A DNA stretch of 64,000 nt from Symbiodinium natans. Taxonomy: Eukaryota; Sar; Dinophyceae; Suessiales; Symbiodiniaceae. Positions 32,267 through 42,905 of this stretch are shown one piece after another (position 1 is the stretch's first letter; each line of letters starts with the position of its first letter). The position numbers and the translations under genes are program-made. The notes under the pieces are model-generated. The model was not told the origin of the DNA and did not search any database. It worked only from the letters and a program-made list of their open reading frames with translations. Location: assembly GCA_905221605.1 (NCBI GenBank), contig CAJNDS010002255.1:27501-91500 (forward strand). The letters run 5' to 3'.

Positions 32267-32615
32267 TTGTGTCACACGCCACTTGCATGGAATGCTTTGT
32301 TTTTTTACATCCCCTTCTCGAGGTATCCGGAGCCTAATTTGGACCAAACCTTGAACCCCGAATCCGACCTGTGTGTGCTCATGGAATGGAACACCTCATG
32401 GTCAGAAACCAGCTGTGCTCACAGCAGTTGGGACTCGTTGGAAGTATGGCCAGGTCTATGGCTGGCTTGTGATACGACTGCCCAAACGGTGAAAGTGGCC
32501 GAGAAGGGGACGACACGAAATTTGGGGAACGGCCCTCGCCTTTGGCTGCTCAAGAAATTCCCATCTTGGGGCACGCAACTGCAAGGGACCCAGAACGTAG
32601 GGAACCTGAACCGAA
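32267..32615 (+). CDS. Coding-like fragment, unknown
   Basis: Plus frame, Trp-rich: LCVLMEWNTSWSETSCAHSS, then WDSLEVWPGLWLACDTTAQT and VKVAEKGTTRNLGNGPRLWL. It runs into heptamer-derived codons at about 32620, so a 3' border lies before that. No family recognised, no clear splice sites. Confidence 0.35.
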
Positions 32616-32739
32616 GCCCTGCACACCCTAAACCCTAAACCCTAAACCCTAAACCCTAAACCCTAAACCCTAAACCCCAAACCCTGAACTGGCCTGACGC
32701 TGGGCGCGAACTTCGGCTAATCGTTGCTGAAGGCTGCGA

Positions 32740-33300
32740 ACCTTCGGAAATGGCGCACTCCTAAAGGCCCCAATGGCTATGTTTCATCTCTCCAAATAGG
32801 AGTACCTCTAATATGCCCTCCAAAAACTTTGATCCTTGTATACGAACCCCCAAAAGGGTATCCATATTTTTGGGAAACCCCATATGATACTCATCGGATC
32901 CGACCCAAAACCCCAAAACCCTCTGTTGGGGGGTTCGACCTTACGCACAAAATCTAGGCTCATTTGGGAAGATACAGTTATACGAAGAAGCGACCCCACA
33001 AGGAACCATGCTTAACACAACTCACCTTTGTGATTGCCAACATACCTGTCGCCACCAAAAATGAGGGATCACAAACCAAGTTCCACGATTCAGGAAGCTG
33101 TCTCCTTATTAGGGGGCTCTTCTTCCCCATATCCCGACCCTCCATAACTTGTTTTCAACAAAACCCGTATGGGCATTTCCCAAAATCGGGACCCCTTACA
33201 CTACGCCCCACACTGCGAGAGTTCTTACAATCACAACCCCAGAGCCGTAAAAAACCCTAAAACCTAAACCCTAGACCCTAGACCCTAGATTGCGTAAAAA
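32740..33300. other. Unassigned spacer with family I-like ends
   Basis: Contains GGGTATCCATATTTTTGGGA and AAACCCCATATG near 32870, resembling a family I end, and weak frames only. CCCTAAA variants at 33250-33290. Confidence 0.35.
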
Positions 33301-33549
33301 TCCCAGAATTGAAAAAGCTGTCGAGGAGGCCTGCCCAGAGAAGGCCGGACCATCCTCCATGGAGCGATCCTCCTAGGAAATGTGAGGGGGGGGGGGAGGC
33401 AGGGTTTAGGGTTTAGGTTCTAGGGTTGTAAAGGCACGCGCCTCTGAATGCAAGGACCGTTCTAGGTCTAACCGTTCATGTTTCGAAGGGGTCCCGCCCA
33501 AACTTGCCCTTGCTTGAGGGAGCTACGGAGCATCCTCAGGGTCTGTGTT

Positions 33550-33658
33550 CTATTTGCTTTGTATCCCCCCCTGCCCCCAAAAAGCCGTCTTCCTTATAAG
33601 CGCAATAGAGGGATTGTCATCTTGTAACTTTCTGCGGGGGTTCTTAAGCACATAGTAG
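33550..33658. mobile_element. Small TIR element, family C copy 4
   Basis: CTATTTGCTTTGTATCCCCC at the left and GGGGGTTCTTAAGCACATAG at the right. Immediately followed by G-strand telomere-like variants. Confidence 0.65.
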
Positions 33659-33659
33659 T

Positions 33660-34380
33660 AGGGTTCAGGGTTCAGGGCTTGAGGATTTTGAGGGAGGTGG
33701 GGTGGGGAGGGCGGGGTGGGATGGAAGTGGGTGCCCCACATTTGAATCCCCTCTATTTGCAGTGAGTGCCCCGCACTTGCTGAACCCTAACCCATCAGCA
33801 ATCCTGCTTTGGGAGGCGTCAACGATGTGCGCATAAGCTGTCAGATCATGATGCGCAGCTACTTCCTATCATGCTGCTGGTTGCTCGTGCCAAGGTCTGC
33901 TATGCTGCCTGCCTTACTACTGTATTCGCGAGCGGCACGCATCGGATTGCGAGCAATGTTTCCTAAACCCTAAGCCCTAAGCCCTAAGCCCTAAACCCTA
34001 AACCCGAACCCTAGACCCCAAGCCCTAAAACCCTAAACCCCTGCCATCGATCCCAGGATGCTCTGCAACTGATCCATGCCACTGAACTGCTTGAGCCCTG
34101 ATGCAGCTCTTCGGGGTGGAGGGTCGGGTTGTCCAACAGTCGGGCTCTTGTGCCTTAAGAGTTTTCAGGGTTTAGGGCCTTTCTCGGGTTCTAAGGTTCT
34201 CTTTTTTCCGGGCTTTTAGGCATTGATTTAGGGTTTCGGGGTTTTTGAGGGTTCCCAGGGTTTCTTACGTTTTAGGTGTTAGGGTTGAAGCAGTACTGTA
34301 CATTCTGCAATTCCATTCTGGGCACCCTAACTATATCCAGGCTCCACTAGCCCAACAAGGCACCATGATTTAGAACCTCT
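33660..34380. other. G-strand and C-strand variants around two unique pieces
   Basis: GGGTTCAGGG at 33660-33680, CCCTAAG/CCCTAAA at 33962-34045, GGGTTT variants at 34165-34290. Unique DNA at 33780-33960 and 34050-34160 shows no convincing exon. Confidence 0.5.
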
Positions 34381-34604
34381 CCCTCACCCCCCGCCCCCTC
34401 CCCCCACAGAAAGACGAGACTTAGGTGAAGCTCTGCTGTTGTCGAAGCAGCGTCGTGCAAGTGCCCAGAAACCCTCTTTGGAGCTGGGAGGCCTGCTTGT
34501 GAAGAACCTCTCTCTGTACACGGCAAAAGTAGCAGCTCGGGGGTTTACGTGCGAGACGGGGGCCGATATAGATTCACTTTTGGCTGTCATTATCTATCTT
34601 TCTA

Positions 34605-34673
34605 TCTATATATATATATATTTATCGATCTAAGCGTACATACAAATATATGTATATATATATATATATATAT
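34605..34673. repeat. TA microsatellite
   Basis: Two TA/TATG blocks separated by TCGATCTAAGCG. Confidence 0.9.
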
Positions 34674-34770
34674 GTAACCATTCGCGATATCAGACCCATC
34701 CCCAGGCGACGGTTGGACTCCTTCGAGCCTACTGGACCACCTCCACAGAGCGCAGGGACTTCTTTGCCTT

Positions 34771-34880
34771 AGTAGCCCCGTAGCCATACTAGAAAAAGGG
34801 CACCCTTTTTTGGCTGGCTGCTTCATAAGGGCACCAGAACCCCCAAACAAAAAGGAAAAAGGGTACCACTGGGCTACCAA
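34771..34880. mobile_element. Small TIR element, family D copy 2
   Basis: TAGTAGCCCCGTAGCC at the left and GGGTACCACTGGGCTACCA at the right are inverted. It contains the GGGCACCC..TTTTTTGG and AACAAAAAGGAAAAAGGGTA blocks. Its right edge overlaps the 3' end of the secreted protein gene and supplies its stop codon. Confidence 0.7.
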
Positions 34881-35269
34881 GTTGCACGCTTCTGGAGGAC
34901 CGCCTCCATTGGCGCAAACTCCTCGGGGCTCTCATGGGACACTTCCTTGGCCTTCTTCTCTAGCCAGGTGACCAGGGTCCCTGACCCGTGCCCATACCCA
35001 AAGGGCAGGACCCGTAGGTCCCTTGTCTGTGCCATGGGTGGCGCACCAAAAGCCGGCGGAAACTGAGGCCTTCCTTCAGAGATGTCCTCCTGGATCTTTT
35101 CGTAGATCCACATGGACAGTGAGCTCGAGCCATGGCCGTAGCCGCCAGCGAGAGGCACGTAGTCCATGGTCATGATCATTGGCGGCGGGCCCCAGGACTT
35201 GGGGAACTCCATCCGCGCCTCGCCCAAAGCGAAGGAGAGCAGCGTGAGGCCAAGGGTCAGCGCCTGCAT
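34874..35269 (-). CDS. Predicted secreted protein with duplicated GYGHGS motif
   Basis: I start at the second ATG (35269) because MQALTLGLTLLSFALGEARM is a typical signal peptide; a longer frame begins at 35308. The mature part has two related units of about 40 residues. Unit 1 is WGPPPMIMTMDYVPLAGGYG then HGSSSLSMWIYEKIQED; unit 2 is FGAPPMAQTRDLRVLPFGYG then HGSGTLVTWLEKKAKE. Both share a G.PPM block, a GYGHGS core and a W..KK/EK helix. The protein ends KRATW and the TAG lies inside the family D element, so the native C-terminus may be lost. Single exon as seen. Not assigned to a known family. Confidence 0.65.
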   Translation of the reverse strand: MQALTLGLTLLSFALGEARMEFPKSWGPPPMIMTMDYVPLAGGYGHGSSSLSMWIYEKIQEDISEGRPQFPPAFGAPPMAQTRDLRVLPFGYGHGSGTLVTWLEKKAKEVSHESPEEFAPMEAVLQKRATW

Positions 35270-35650
35270 GGCTTCGGGTCGTGCGGGGGGGCTAGCACCG
35301 GATGTCACAGGCTGCGATCACAGCTGGGAGTAGTCGCGGCTGCGGAGCGCAGTTCACTGCCTCACCGGCCCATCCCTGAAAGAGTGCTGCATGTCAAGCG
35401 GCATGAAGGGTGCCCTGTAAACCCTAAACCCTAAACCCTAAATCCCAAACCCCAAATCCGAAACCCCTCCCCCCCCCCACCCCTCCGCCTTCTTTTGCAC
35501 GATAGTCATACGCATAACATCGAGTTGTCTACGGGGTGCTAAGAGTTGCGCTGTGGGGTGAGACCAAAGGAGCCGCACTAGTCTTTAGATACGGCTCGGA
35601 CCGATGTGTCATTAGCTTTTGGATGCCGCCACGAGCCTGGCAAGGGAGCA

Positions 35651-35836
35651 TCTAAGGTAGTTACATGGTCCCTGGGCCCTTAGAAGGGTACCCCTTATAT
35701 AACTTATATACCCTAGACAAATCGAGAGTATACCCTAGACAAATTAAGGGCCCATACAGATACATCAGAACCCTTAAAGGAGGTTAGGGATCATATTAAG
35801 GGCCCATATGGGGCCCATGAAACTGCCCCCCAGAGA
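35651..35836. mobile_element. Small TIR element, family A copy 4
   Basis: TCTAAGGTAGTTACATGGTC ... GGGGCCCATGAAACTGCC. A segment with TATACCCTAGACAAAT is duplicated inside, making this the longest copy. Confidence 0.75.
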
Positions 35837-36749
35837 GCAGGGAGAAGGGAACCCATGTCGGCACTACCGGCTGCTGCCTTTGAGGCATTTTCGGAAAGCT
35901 CATCTGCAAGGGTAGGCGCTGGAAGTCTCCATTTCTTTTCCCTAAACCCTAAACCTGCTCCTTTCAAACACTATGGGCCACAAACCGCTAAACCACCTAA
36001 CAGTCACATGGCAGCCGAGTAGAACTCGTGAGAGGAACATTAAGTCGGCCGGTGTTTTTGTTGGGGGTTGCGGGTTTAGGGTGCCGAAGACCACGGGTCC
36101 TTTACGGGAGCTCCTTTGCAAAGAGCTATATCTGGGGGGGGTATACAAGGGAGTACCCGAAGTTTTTCGGAAGCTCCGTGCGAGGGCTAGGGCTCCACGC
36201 GCATCCATGAAGGCTGCATCCACGAACTCCTCCTGAACTTTGCTGGCGGTCGGAGCTCTGGGGTAAGGTATGGAGATTCGTTGCGGGCTAGTTAGTACCA
36301 AAAAAGGAGCTCGAGCTCCTGGACTACACTTCTTCTTTTTCTTCTCGGACGCCCTCGTCGTCGTCGTCATCGTCATCGTAGTGGTCGGGCTTTACTGCTT
36401 TGATGCCCCCTCATACCCCCCTCCTAGATCATGAGCTGCTTTTCCTCCTACGTCCTACAGTGCCCCAGGAAACCCTCGCCCAATGCAGGAACTACGACCT
36501 ACTACGAGGAACTCCGGTGTAATGACATGTTTTGGGCCTCTGCACTTGAGCATGAACAGCCGTGAAATGACCTTTCCCAAAAGAACAACAGTCAGGCTTG
36601 AAAAACTCAAACTTCAAAACTTAAAACGAGGAGGCTGGCGGTTGGCTCCACTGGTGATTCCCAGTTCTACGGTTTTGTTGCAAACAAGGCCCATGTCCAA
36701 GACGAAGCAACTGCGCGGAAATAACCCCCGAACCGGTGCTCGATCTTAC

Positions 36750-37053
36750 CTCGCCATGATGTCCTTCCACACAAGAAATTCCTGCACATCAAAGAGGTAC
36801 GGGAAGAGGTTGTCAGAATAGAGCCAACTTGCCCAGTCCAAGTTGGAAAGTTGAATCGCTCGTATGTTTTTTTGCCCATGTCGAGGGCTTCGTCAAATTG
36901 GTGTTTCTTCGTCAAGCTCATCAGATAGCACCATTCTACATTCTGGCACGTGCCAAGCTGTAGACTCCTCTTCGAGACGACGACCGTGCGGCGATGCCCT
37001 TTGCGGATGGCCTCATCCACGTTGCCGCACCATTCTTCGAACCATTTGTACCG
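36750..37053 (-). CDS. TIR-like exon with a frameshift
   Basis: The minus frame reads YKWFEEWCGNVDEAIRKGHR, RTVVVSKRSLQL and VEWCYLMSLTKKHQFDEALD. The AIRKG..RTVVVSK...VEWC pattern resembles the signalling TIR fold, where a hydrophobic strand ending in S is followed by a WC motif. After seven A residues (36867-36873 on the plus strand) the sensible frame shifts and continues as IQLSNLDWASWLYSDNLFPY then LFDVQEFLVWKDIMAR, ending at a strong GTAAGA donor. A one-base loss in the A-run, real or a sequencing error, explains this. The upstream border is not found because a stop precedes YKW. TIR assignment is inference. Confidence 0.5.
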
Positions 37054-37291
37054 TCAATCGGCGGCCGATTGCTCTGTCAAAACGATGTTGCCTAACCCTT
37101 GCAAAGAGGACCTCTTAGAGAACTACCCTAAACCCTAAACCCTGACCCCAAACCCCAAACCCTAAACCCCAAACCCTGCCCACATCCGACCCGAAACTCC
37201 TGAAGCACAGCGCCGGCTGGCTGATCCTCCGCCTCCGTCGGTTCAAGAGTCGCAGATTCATGGGGAGATCAGGGTTCAAGCCGAGGAGTAG

Positions 37292-37447
37292 CTCTTAGGG
37301 TAGTTACATGGTCCCTTAGTATGGGCCCTTAACTGGGCACCCCTTAGATGCCCCTTATATACCCTATGCGACCCAAGGGCCCATACTGCAGAAGCGTTTG
37401 AAGAAGGTAAGGGACTATATTGAGGGCGCATGAAACGATCCTTAGAG
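37292..37447. mobile_element. Small TIR element, family A copy 5
   Basis: CTCTTAGGGTAGTTACATGG ... GCATGAAACGATCCTTAGAG. Best-preserved ends of the family, about 24 bp with few mismatches. Confidence 0.8.
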
Positions 37448-37721
37448 CAGTCGAGCATGAGGTACCCCGCCAGCATGCTTCAACCTTCCACCCTGGAGCC
37501 CTCAGAACACGTCCTTACAACAGGTTTTCTGTGTGCCTCTGAACTCCGAGTAGCCAGGCTCTCAATACTTTCCTTGCCAGGTATGCAAGCACAGCTCGGG
37601 CGCCTCCTTCTCTGGCTGACGTCCGTCGGCCGCCTCCACACAGGATTCAAGGTTAACAGACCTGGGGCTTCATCTCTTGGCATGTTCGCTACTTCAGTCC
37701 CCTACGCACAAGAGGCCTAGA

Positions 37722-37779
37722 TGGGGGTTTCCGAAATTCGCGGTATGTGGGTACTTGTTTTAAGGGAATCCTACTATTT
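37722..37779. mobile_element. Family I element, left half
   Basis: GGGGGTTTCCGAAATTCG...GGGTACTTGTTTTAAGGGAATCC matches the first half of the copy at 60225. The right half has diverged or is lost. Confidence 0.5.
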
Positions 37780-37839
37780 GGGGGTGTATATTAGAAACCT
37801 TCTAGATGATGAAGCCTCAATCCAGTGGATTGAAGCCTC

Positions 37840-37965
37840 TTCGCAGGTCGATCTAAGAGCATCCCTTTTTGGGAAGCGCCTTGCTGACGGCCACATTAAG
37901 GATCCACCCCCAAACAGCTCTGACGCCCTTGTATCACCGTCTTCTTCTCTTCTAGAACTAAGTGA
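37840..37965 (-). CDS. Possible exon downstream of 38031-38129
   Basis: Minus frame EEDGDTRASELFGGGSLMWP then SARRFPKRDALRST. It follows TTCTAGAAGAG, a possible acceptor, but phase with the exon at 38031 was not reconciled. Weak. Confidence 0.25.
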
Positions 37966-38030
37966 ATGTACCACTATACTAAACTCACTACAATCATACA
38001 ATCATGGAATATCCAGTAGTATGTACTTAC

Positions 38031-38129
38031 ATTCTTATTCCATCCCGCGCCCAAAAGCCCACGCAGAAACTCCTCGCAGGCCTTGATGCCGAAGGGAGCC
38101 GCCGACTGAGAAGCATCCGGCGGCTTGAC
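38031..38129 (-). CDS. Clean internal exon, product unknown
   Basis: Minus strand: ACCTATAAG acceptor, 99 bases (33 codons, phase 0 to 0) reading VKPPDASQSAAPFGIKACEE then FLRGLLGAGWNKN, and a consensus GTAAGT donor. No telomere-like array touches it. It must belong to a minus-strand gene whose other exons are not clear. No family recognised. Confidence 0.55.
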
Positions 38130-38339
38130 CTTATAGGTATAAGAATACAAGAACGGAAGTAGAAGACTATAAAAACAGAAGTATAATGAAGATCTAGACG
38201 CGCTTCTGCACGTCCGGCCTTTACGACCGAACAATCCGACTCGGTACACGCAAGCAGAAGAGCTTCCTCCTGGCCATGAAAAGAAAAACATCTTAGCGCA
38301 CGGCGAAAACAGACAGGAAGCCAGCCCAAAGCACCGCAG

Positions 38340-38910
38340 GAGATGGCCTGAGAGGCCGCATGGCTTAGTAGGTTGCAGGCCCCAAGTGTTCCCCTGAGCC
38401 CTTATGAGCGATGCCGGTCTGTAGGCTACCTGGGAATCTACGTCCTCTCAACATAGACCAGCCAAACCCTCAAACCTACAAGCCATACATACCATACCTT
38501 AAGCCCTAAAGCCTAAACCCCAAACCTTGCACCACCAACCCTAAACAACCCTGCGCACCATCAGCCTTGAGCTTCAAGCCCGGCTCATTCTGTTGGGTTC
38601 CTATCATCAGTAGTTTTGGCATTATATCAATTATTAAGGTTTAGGGTTTAGGGTTTAGGGTTTAGGGTTTCGGGTGTAGGGTTTAGGGGCTAGGGGTTGG
38701 GAAAATATTCCGGGAAAAAAAACCCAGGTAGAGGCCAAGGCAGGAGGTGGCTGGGTACGTGCGGCGGCACCACGCGCTGGACCAGCCTTGGGACCAAGCC
38801 AGCCTGCGAAGTGACTTCCGGGCTTAGGGTTTAGGGTTGAGGGGTTTGGGGTTTAGGGGGTTTGAGGTTTAGGGTTTAAGTAGGGTTTGACTAGGGTGCA
38901 GGGTGTGCAT
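38340..38910. other. Telomere-like spacer before the DUF4116 gene
   Basis: CCCTAAA variants at 38460-38540, TTTAGGG at 38638-38695 and 38823-38900. The GC-rich island at 38740-38820 shows no firm exon. Confidence 0.5.
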
Positions 38911-39129
38911 TTTGAGGTCACCTTCGCCAATTGGGGCTTCCAGCCGCAAACAGGCGCTTAGCCTGCGTGGCCTTGTGGAGTTCTGGCTGCAGTTTATGCT
39001 GCAACTCATCTTCTCATGGACCTTCTGCAGATGCTACGGCTAAGGTGCCTGGAACATATTTCACACTAAGACTCCTTATGGGGCTACACCCTTTTGTAGC
39101 CTTCGTTAACAAGATTGGCTTTGAGCCGT

Positions 39130-40113
39130 TCAGGCTCGCGCCGCGGCGGCCTCTTGCTGCACTTTATGCCGCTGCCACTGCATTACACAGTGCGACAATG
39201 CAAAGTCGACGACGCTGGTGTCTGCCTTCAGCGCGAGCGAGGCAAACTCAAGCGCTGTCGGTTGATTGCACAACGCCGCGAGGACCACTTCGCGGTCCGC
39301 TCTCATCCGATCGCTCATGTCACGCAGGCTGTAGCCGTCTGCAGTGACGCATGGGAGGACAAGCTCCTTCATGTCTTTGAACCGTGGGGCTGCACCAACT
39401 AAGGCGTTAGGTGAACTGCTGACAGCCAATCGCACGAGGGCCTCATCGCCCTTGAGGTCGTCACTGGCATAAGTCAAGGCAAATGGTGATCGCCGGATCG
39501 CTTCCTCCATGAAAGCCCGGTCGCCAACTAAGTGCTGTCCGATGCACCACAAGCAGCTGGCATAAATGGTGACGCACTGCAGAATGAACTCCCTGTCTGT
39601 CTTCAACTCTTCGCTTGCGAACTCCAGGTCAGGATAGTTGTAGAACCACGCGACGACCGCTAACATGCAATACCTGTCACCACGCACCTCGGCATGCTGT
39701 ATCAGCTCAGAAACGTCCCCACCGCCCAGCGTGCCGGCCAGCGCCTCCAGAAATTCCTCTTGTGCCCTTGTCCGGCTCACTGCTGTGATGCTGATGACGG
39801 CACCTTCGCATGGGTGATTGAGCAAGTCCGACAGCTTGTCAAGGCGCCCATTGGCCTGGAGCAAAACCTCACAGAGCTCTTGCGTGCCATAAAACAAACG
39901 CTGCCTATGTTCCGACCACGCGCTGTTGGCCTGGACTGCCTTCTTCAATGTGTGCGAAGACCACTCACCGTAAGCTGTCACGGTACACAACAGAGAATCC
40001 ATAGTGGACACGCGGACCTGGAAGGATGGGCCTGTATCGGGGAGCGAAATCGAACCCTCGCCATCTTCACTGCCTGTCCCCATGCCCTCAATCGAGTCAT
40101 CGGACGACGCCAT
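39130..40113 (-). CDS. DUF4116-repeat protein with ubiquitin-like N-terminus
   Basis: Complete 327-codon frame with an ATG at 40113 and TGA at 39130, the longest convincing gene here. Residues 1-30 are acidic and Ser-rich. Residues about 31-115 look ubiquitin-like: strand FQVRVSTMDSLLCTVTA, helix SSHTLKKAV, then RQRLFYGTQEL and a DLL turn. From about 120 it is helical, with DUF4116-type units: LEFASEELKTDREFILQCV, FALTYASDDLKGDEALVRLA and ALEFASLALKADTSVVDFAL, plus MRADREVVLAAL. DUF4116 is a repeat of unknown function common in dinoflagellates and some other protists; substrate binding is unknown. No intron or heptamer lies inside. A role in ubiquitin-related recognition is only inferred. Confidence 0.9.
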   Translation of the reverse strand: MASSDDSIEGMGTGSEDGEGSISLPDTGPSFQVRVSTMDSLLCTVTAYGEWSSHTLKKAVQANSAWSEHRQRLFYGTQELCEVLLQANGRLDKLSDLLNHPCEGAVISITAVSRTRAQEEFLEALAGTLGGGDVSELIQHAEVRGDRYCMLAVVAWFYNYPDLEFASEELKTDREFILQCVTIYASCLWCIGQHLVGDRAFMEEAIRRSPFALTYASDDLKGDEALVRLAVSSSPNALVGAAPRFKDMKELVLPCVTADGYSLRDMSDRMRADREVVLAALCNQPTALEFASLALKADTSVVDFALSHCVMQWQRHKVQQEAAAARA

Positions 40114-40469
40114 TGCGTGAGGATATGCAACAATGGTAGGAAGGTTGCTCTTTAGCTCCTTTACTACGGAAGATCAGCTACATCAAGGCAAAGCCGTTGG
40201 GACTTTAGGGGCTTCGGGCTGTGTGGCTTCAGGAACGGGTGTTTAGGGTTCATAGCCTTGGGACGTGGTACTTTAGCTTTGTAACCGAGGATTTTTCGGC
40301 TCCAATGGAGCTCAAACCTAAACCCTCATAAATCCGAAACCCGAAACCATAAACCATAAACCCTAAACCGTGGCTCCAAACCTAAACCCGAAACTGAACC
40401 AAAGTCCAGGCTCACTCCTGGCCTGTTGGGCAGCCGTCGTCCGCCTCCTGGGCAAAATTCAGGGCTCAG

Positions 40470-40825
40470 AGGGGTTTAGGGTTTAGGGTTAGGGTTTAGG
40501 GTTTAGGATTAGGGTTTAGGGTTTAGGGTTTAGGGTTTGGGTTTAGGGTTTAGGGTTTAGGGTTTAGGGTTGTTTAGGGTTTAGGGTTTAGGGTTTAGGG
40601 ATATGCGCTTGAATGGTCAGGGCGCTGATGACGGAACTGCAACCCTAGCATGGCCATCTGGCTTTGGTAGTAAGTGCAGCCAGTTCTTTGGTTGTAGAAG
40701 CTAGAACCTCCAAGTAGCCCTAAACCCTAAACCCTAAACCCTAAACCCTAAACCCTAAACCCTAAACCCTGAACCCTGAACCCTGAACCCTGAACCCTGA
40801 ACCCTGACCCTAAGCCCTAAACCCT
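40470..40825. repeat. Facing telomere-like arrays
   Basis: TTTAGGG array at 40470-40600 followed, after about 110 unique bases, by a CCCTAAA array at 40713-40770 that drifts to CCCTGAA units at 40770-40805. The two arrays point at each other. Confidence 0.95.
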
Positions 40826-40884
40826 GAAGCACAATGCTCATTTCCACTGCTGGTCCCTTGGGCGAACGTTAAGCAACGAGGCCC

Positions 40885-41035
40885 GGCTATCCCTAAACCC
40901 CAAACCCTAAGCCCGAAACCCTAAACGCTTAAACCCTAAACCCCAAACAATAAGCTCGAAACCCTAAACCAGAAACCCTAAGCCCGAAACCCTGAAGTCC
41001 AATCCCTAAGCCTCAAACCCCAGGCCATTAACCCG
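40885..41035. repeat. Decayed CCCTAAA/CCCGAAA repeat
   Basis: CCCTAAA, CCCGAAA and GCCCGAAACC units with substitutions. Confidence 0.85.
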
Positions 41036-41159
41036 CGAAATCACCCTCAGCAAGCTCCGAGCACCGCACGGAAGAACGAAGCCGGGGCGGGACGGCTCCA
41101 CCTGAGACGCCGACAGCCGAGACGGAAATTAGAGCAAAAAGTCGCCTAAGGATAAAATA

Positions 41160-41475
41160 CATGGAAACCGCGTTATATATAACAATAACGATAATAATAT
41201 ATAACAACAATAAGAATAGCAAAATAACACTAATAGCAAGAATACTAAGAATGATAATGCTAATAATAAACATAATAACAATCATCATAATCATTATGCT
41301 AAACAGATTATGAATCATAATAATAATCATAATCGCAATGAAAATGCTAATCATAATAAGAATAAGAATCATCATCATAATAAGAAGAACAATCATAATT
41401 ACACCAATAGCAACAATAAAAATAATAACCATAATCATAACAAATGATAAAATCACAATTAAAGAAAGCGTGTAC
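41160..41475. repeat. AATAATCAT low-complexity DNA
   Basis: Degenerate AAT/ATAATC repeats. The Ile/Met-rich 161-codon frame over it is an artefact. Confidence 0.85.
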
Positions 41476-41989
41476 AATAACACTTGAAATAGATGTACTA
41501 AGGATCCGAACAAAGCGATCCCACCATGAAGCGTAACATTCAGAGGTTTTTGGGCTTCAGATTCAGGCCTCGGGCTGAAAGCGTGCCCTTGTTAGGTTCC
41601 CAGGGGCGGGCTGCCAAACTTCACCAAACTTCACCAAATTTGGGGGTACCCCCCCCCCCCCCCCCCCCCCCCACCCCCTCTCGGGGGCGCGGTTCCTGCT
41701 CCACGGCACTCATCGCTCTGGTATTCGCGCGGAGGCTTGAAAGACTTCTAATTAAAAGACACCCTATAGCCTATAGCCCTAACCCGTAGACTCTACTCTC
41801 CCCAAGCCAGAAAAGCAAGCCTTTCATCATTGTCAAACTTCCGCAAACAGTTCAGACAAGTTGCAAGCTAGCCTCCGCTCTCCCCACGCCCAACCATAGA
41901 CTGCTTGTAAGGCTGACAGGTCCCTCCCTACGCACATACACGTCATCAGTAAGGGGCAGCAAGAGGCACGACAAACCTATGTCGCACAG

Positions 41990-42265
41990 TGAGGCCCTTC
42001 ATCCGCACATCCGAGCACCCAAGCGTGACCATTGTTGCAGGTACAATTCCAGCCCTTCATGCCTCTTCGCTGCCCATCCACCAGCATCCACCAGTGACAA
42101 GAAAGAGGGACGACCCCAATGTTTTACTGTTGGCAGAGCCCTTTGCGATCAGGATTCACAGACACGCCCGCAAGTACAAACGCACTATCGCACGCCTCCA
42201 GAGTAACATAAGCCTGACTATAGGAACCCTGATGGGGTTCGGACCGCTGCACGACCTGAGGTGAT
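41990..42265 (+). CDS. Weak coding-like fragment
   Basis: A plus frame reads VTIVAGTIPALHASSLPIHQ, then NVLLLAEPFAIRIHRHARKY, but two other frames are also open. No splice sites or family recognised. Confidence 0.25.
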
Positions 42266-42905
42266 GCTCCCCAGTGGGCCTGTTGCAGCTGCTTCGACTT
42301 CAAGCTTCGATCATGCACAATGCAATGCTCAAGATGCCTGTTTGGTCGCAGAACTTCAATTCTGTCGCTTGTCGGTATGAATACACACGGTCACCGCTTC
42401 GTCTCTTCTGTTGTGTATCTTCTAGCTCAACTTAATGTCAGCAGCAGTCTTGTCATTCCTGCCTGCGTTGCGCGGAAGGGGCTCCTGCGAAGGTCTCGCA
42501 TCAAGATGTTAGCCCTGAACCCCGGGGTGTAGGGTTCAGGACTTAGGGTTTGGGGATTGGCAAATGAATCAGAATCCATTAGGTGGAGGGTGACCGTTTT
42601 ACAAAGACCTTTTATCATGAAAAGGGCGGCAAGTGCAGAAGCAGCCTTTTCTGATTCTCCAACCATGGTGGCGTTCAAAGTCGGACTTTATAGCTCTATA
42701 GCCTATAGCATCAATATTTCAACGTGAATATATTATCCATCTATCAACATATCTATCGTCTCAAGACATCAACAGTACTCAGGATGGTTGGCTTCAAACC
42801 TCTCCATGAGCTGTACACGCAGCAATCAGGTCGAAGAGAGATGTGAGCAAGATGCTGTGCGGCGAACTTCGCCGACATGGAACTCAATCATCACTCCTCT
42901 GGCCT

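Noticed and set aside
41028-41513. A 161-residue Ile/Met-rich membrane-like protein
   Set aside because: The hydrophobicity comes from AAT/ATC low-complexity DNA.
42000-42240. Reverse-transcriptase or transposase-like segment
   Set aside because: Short basic stretches looked suggestive, but no catalytic motif or neighbouring domain is present.
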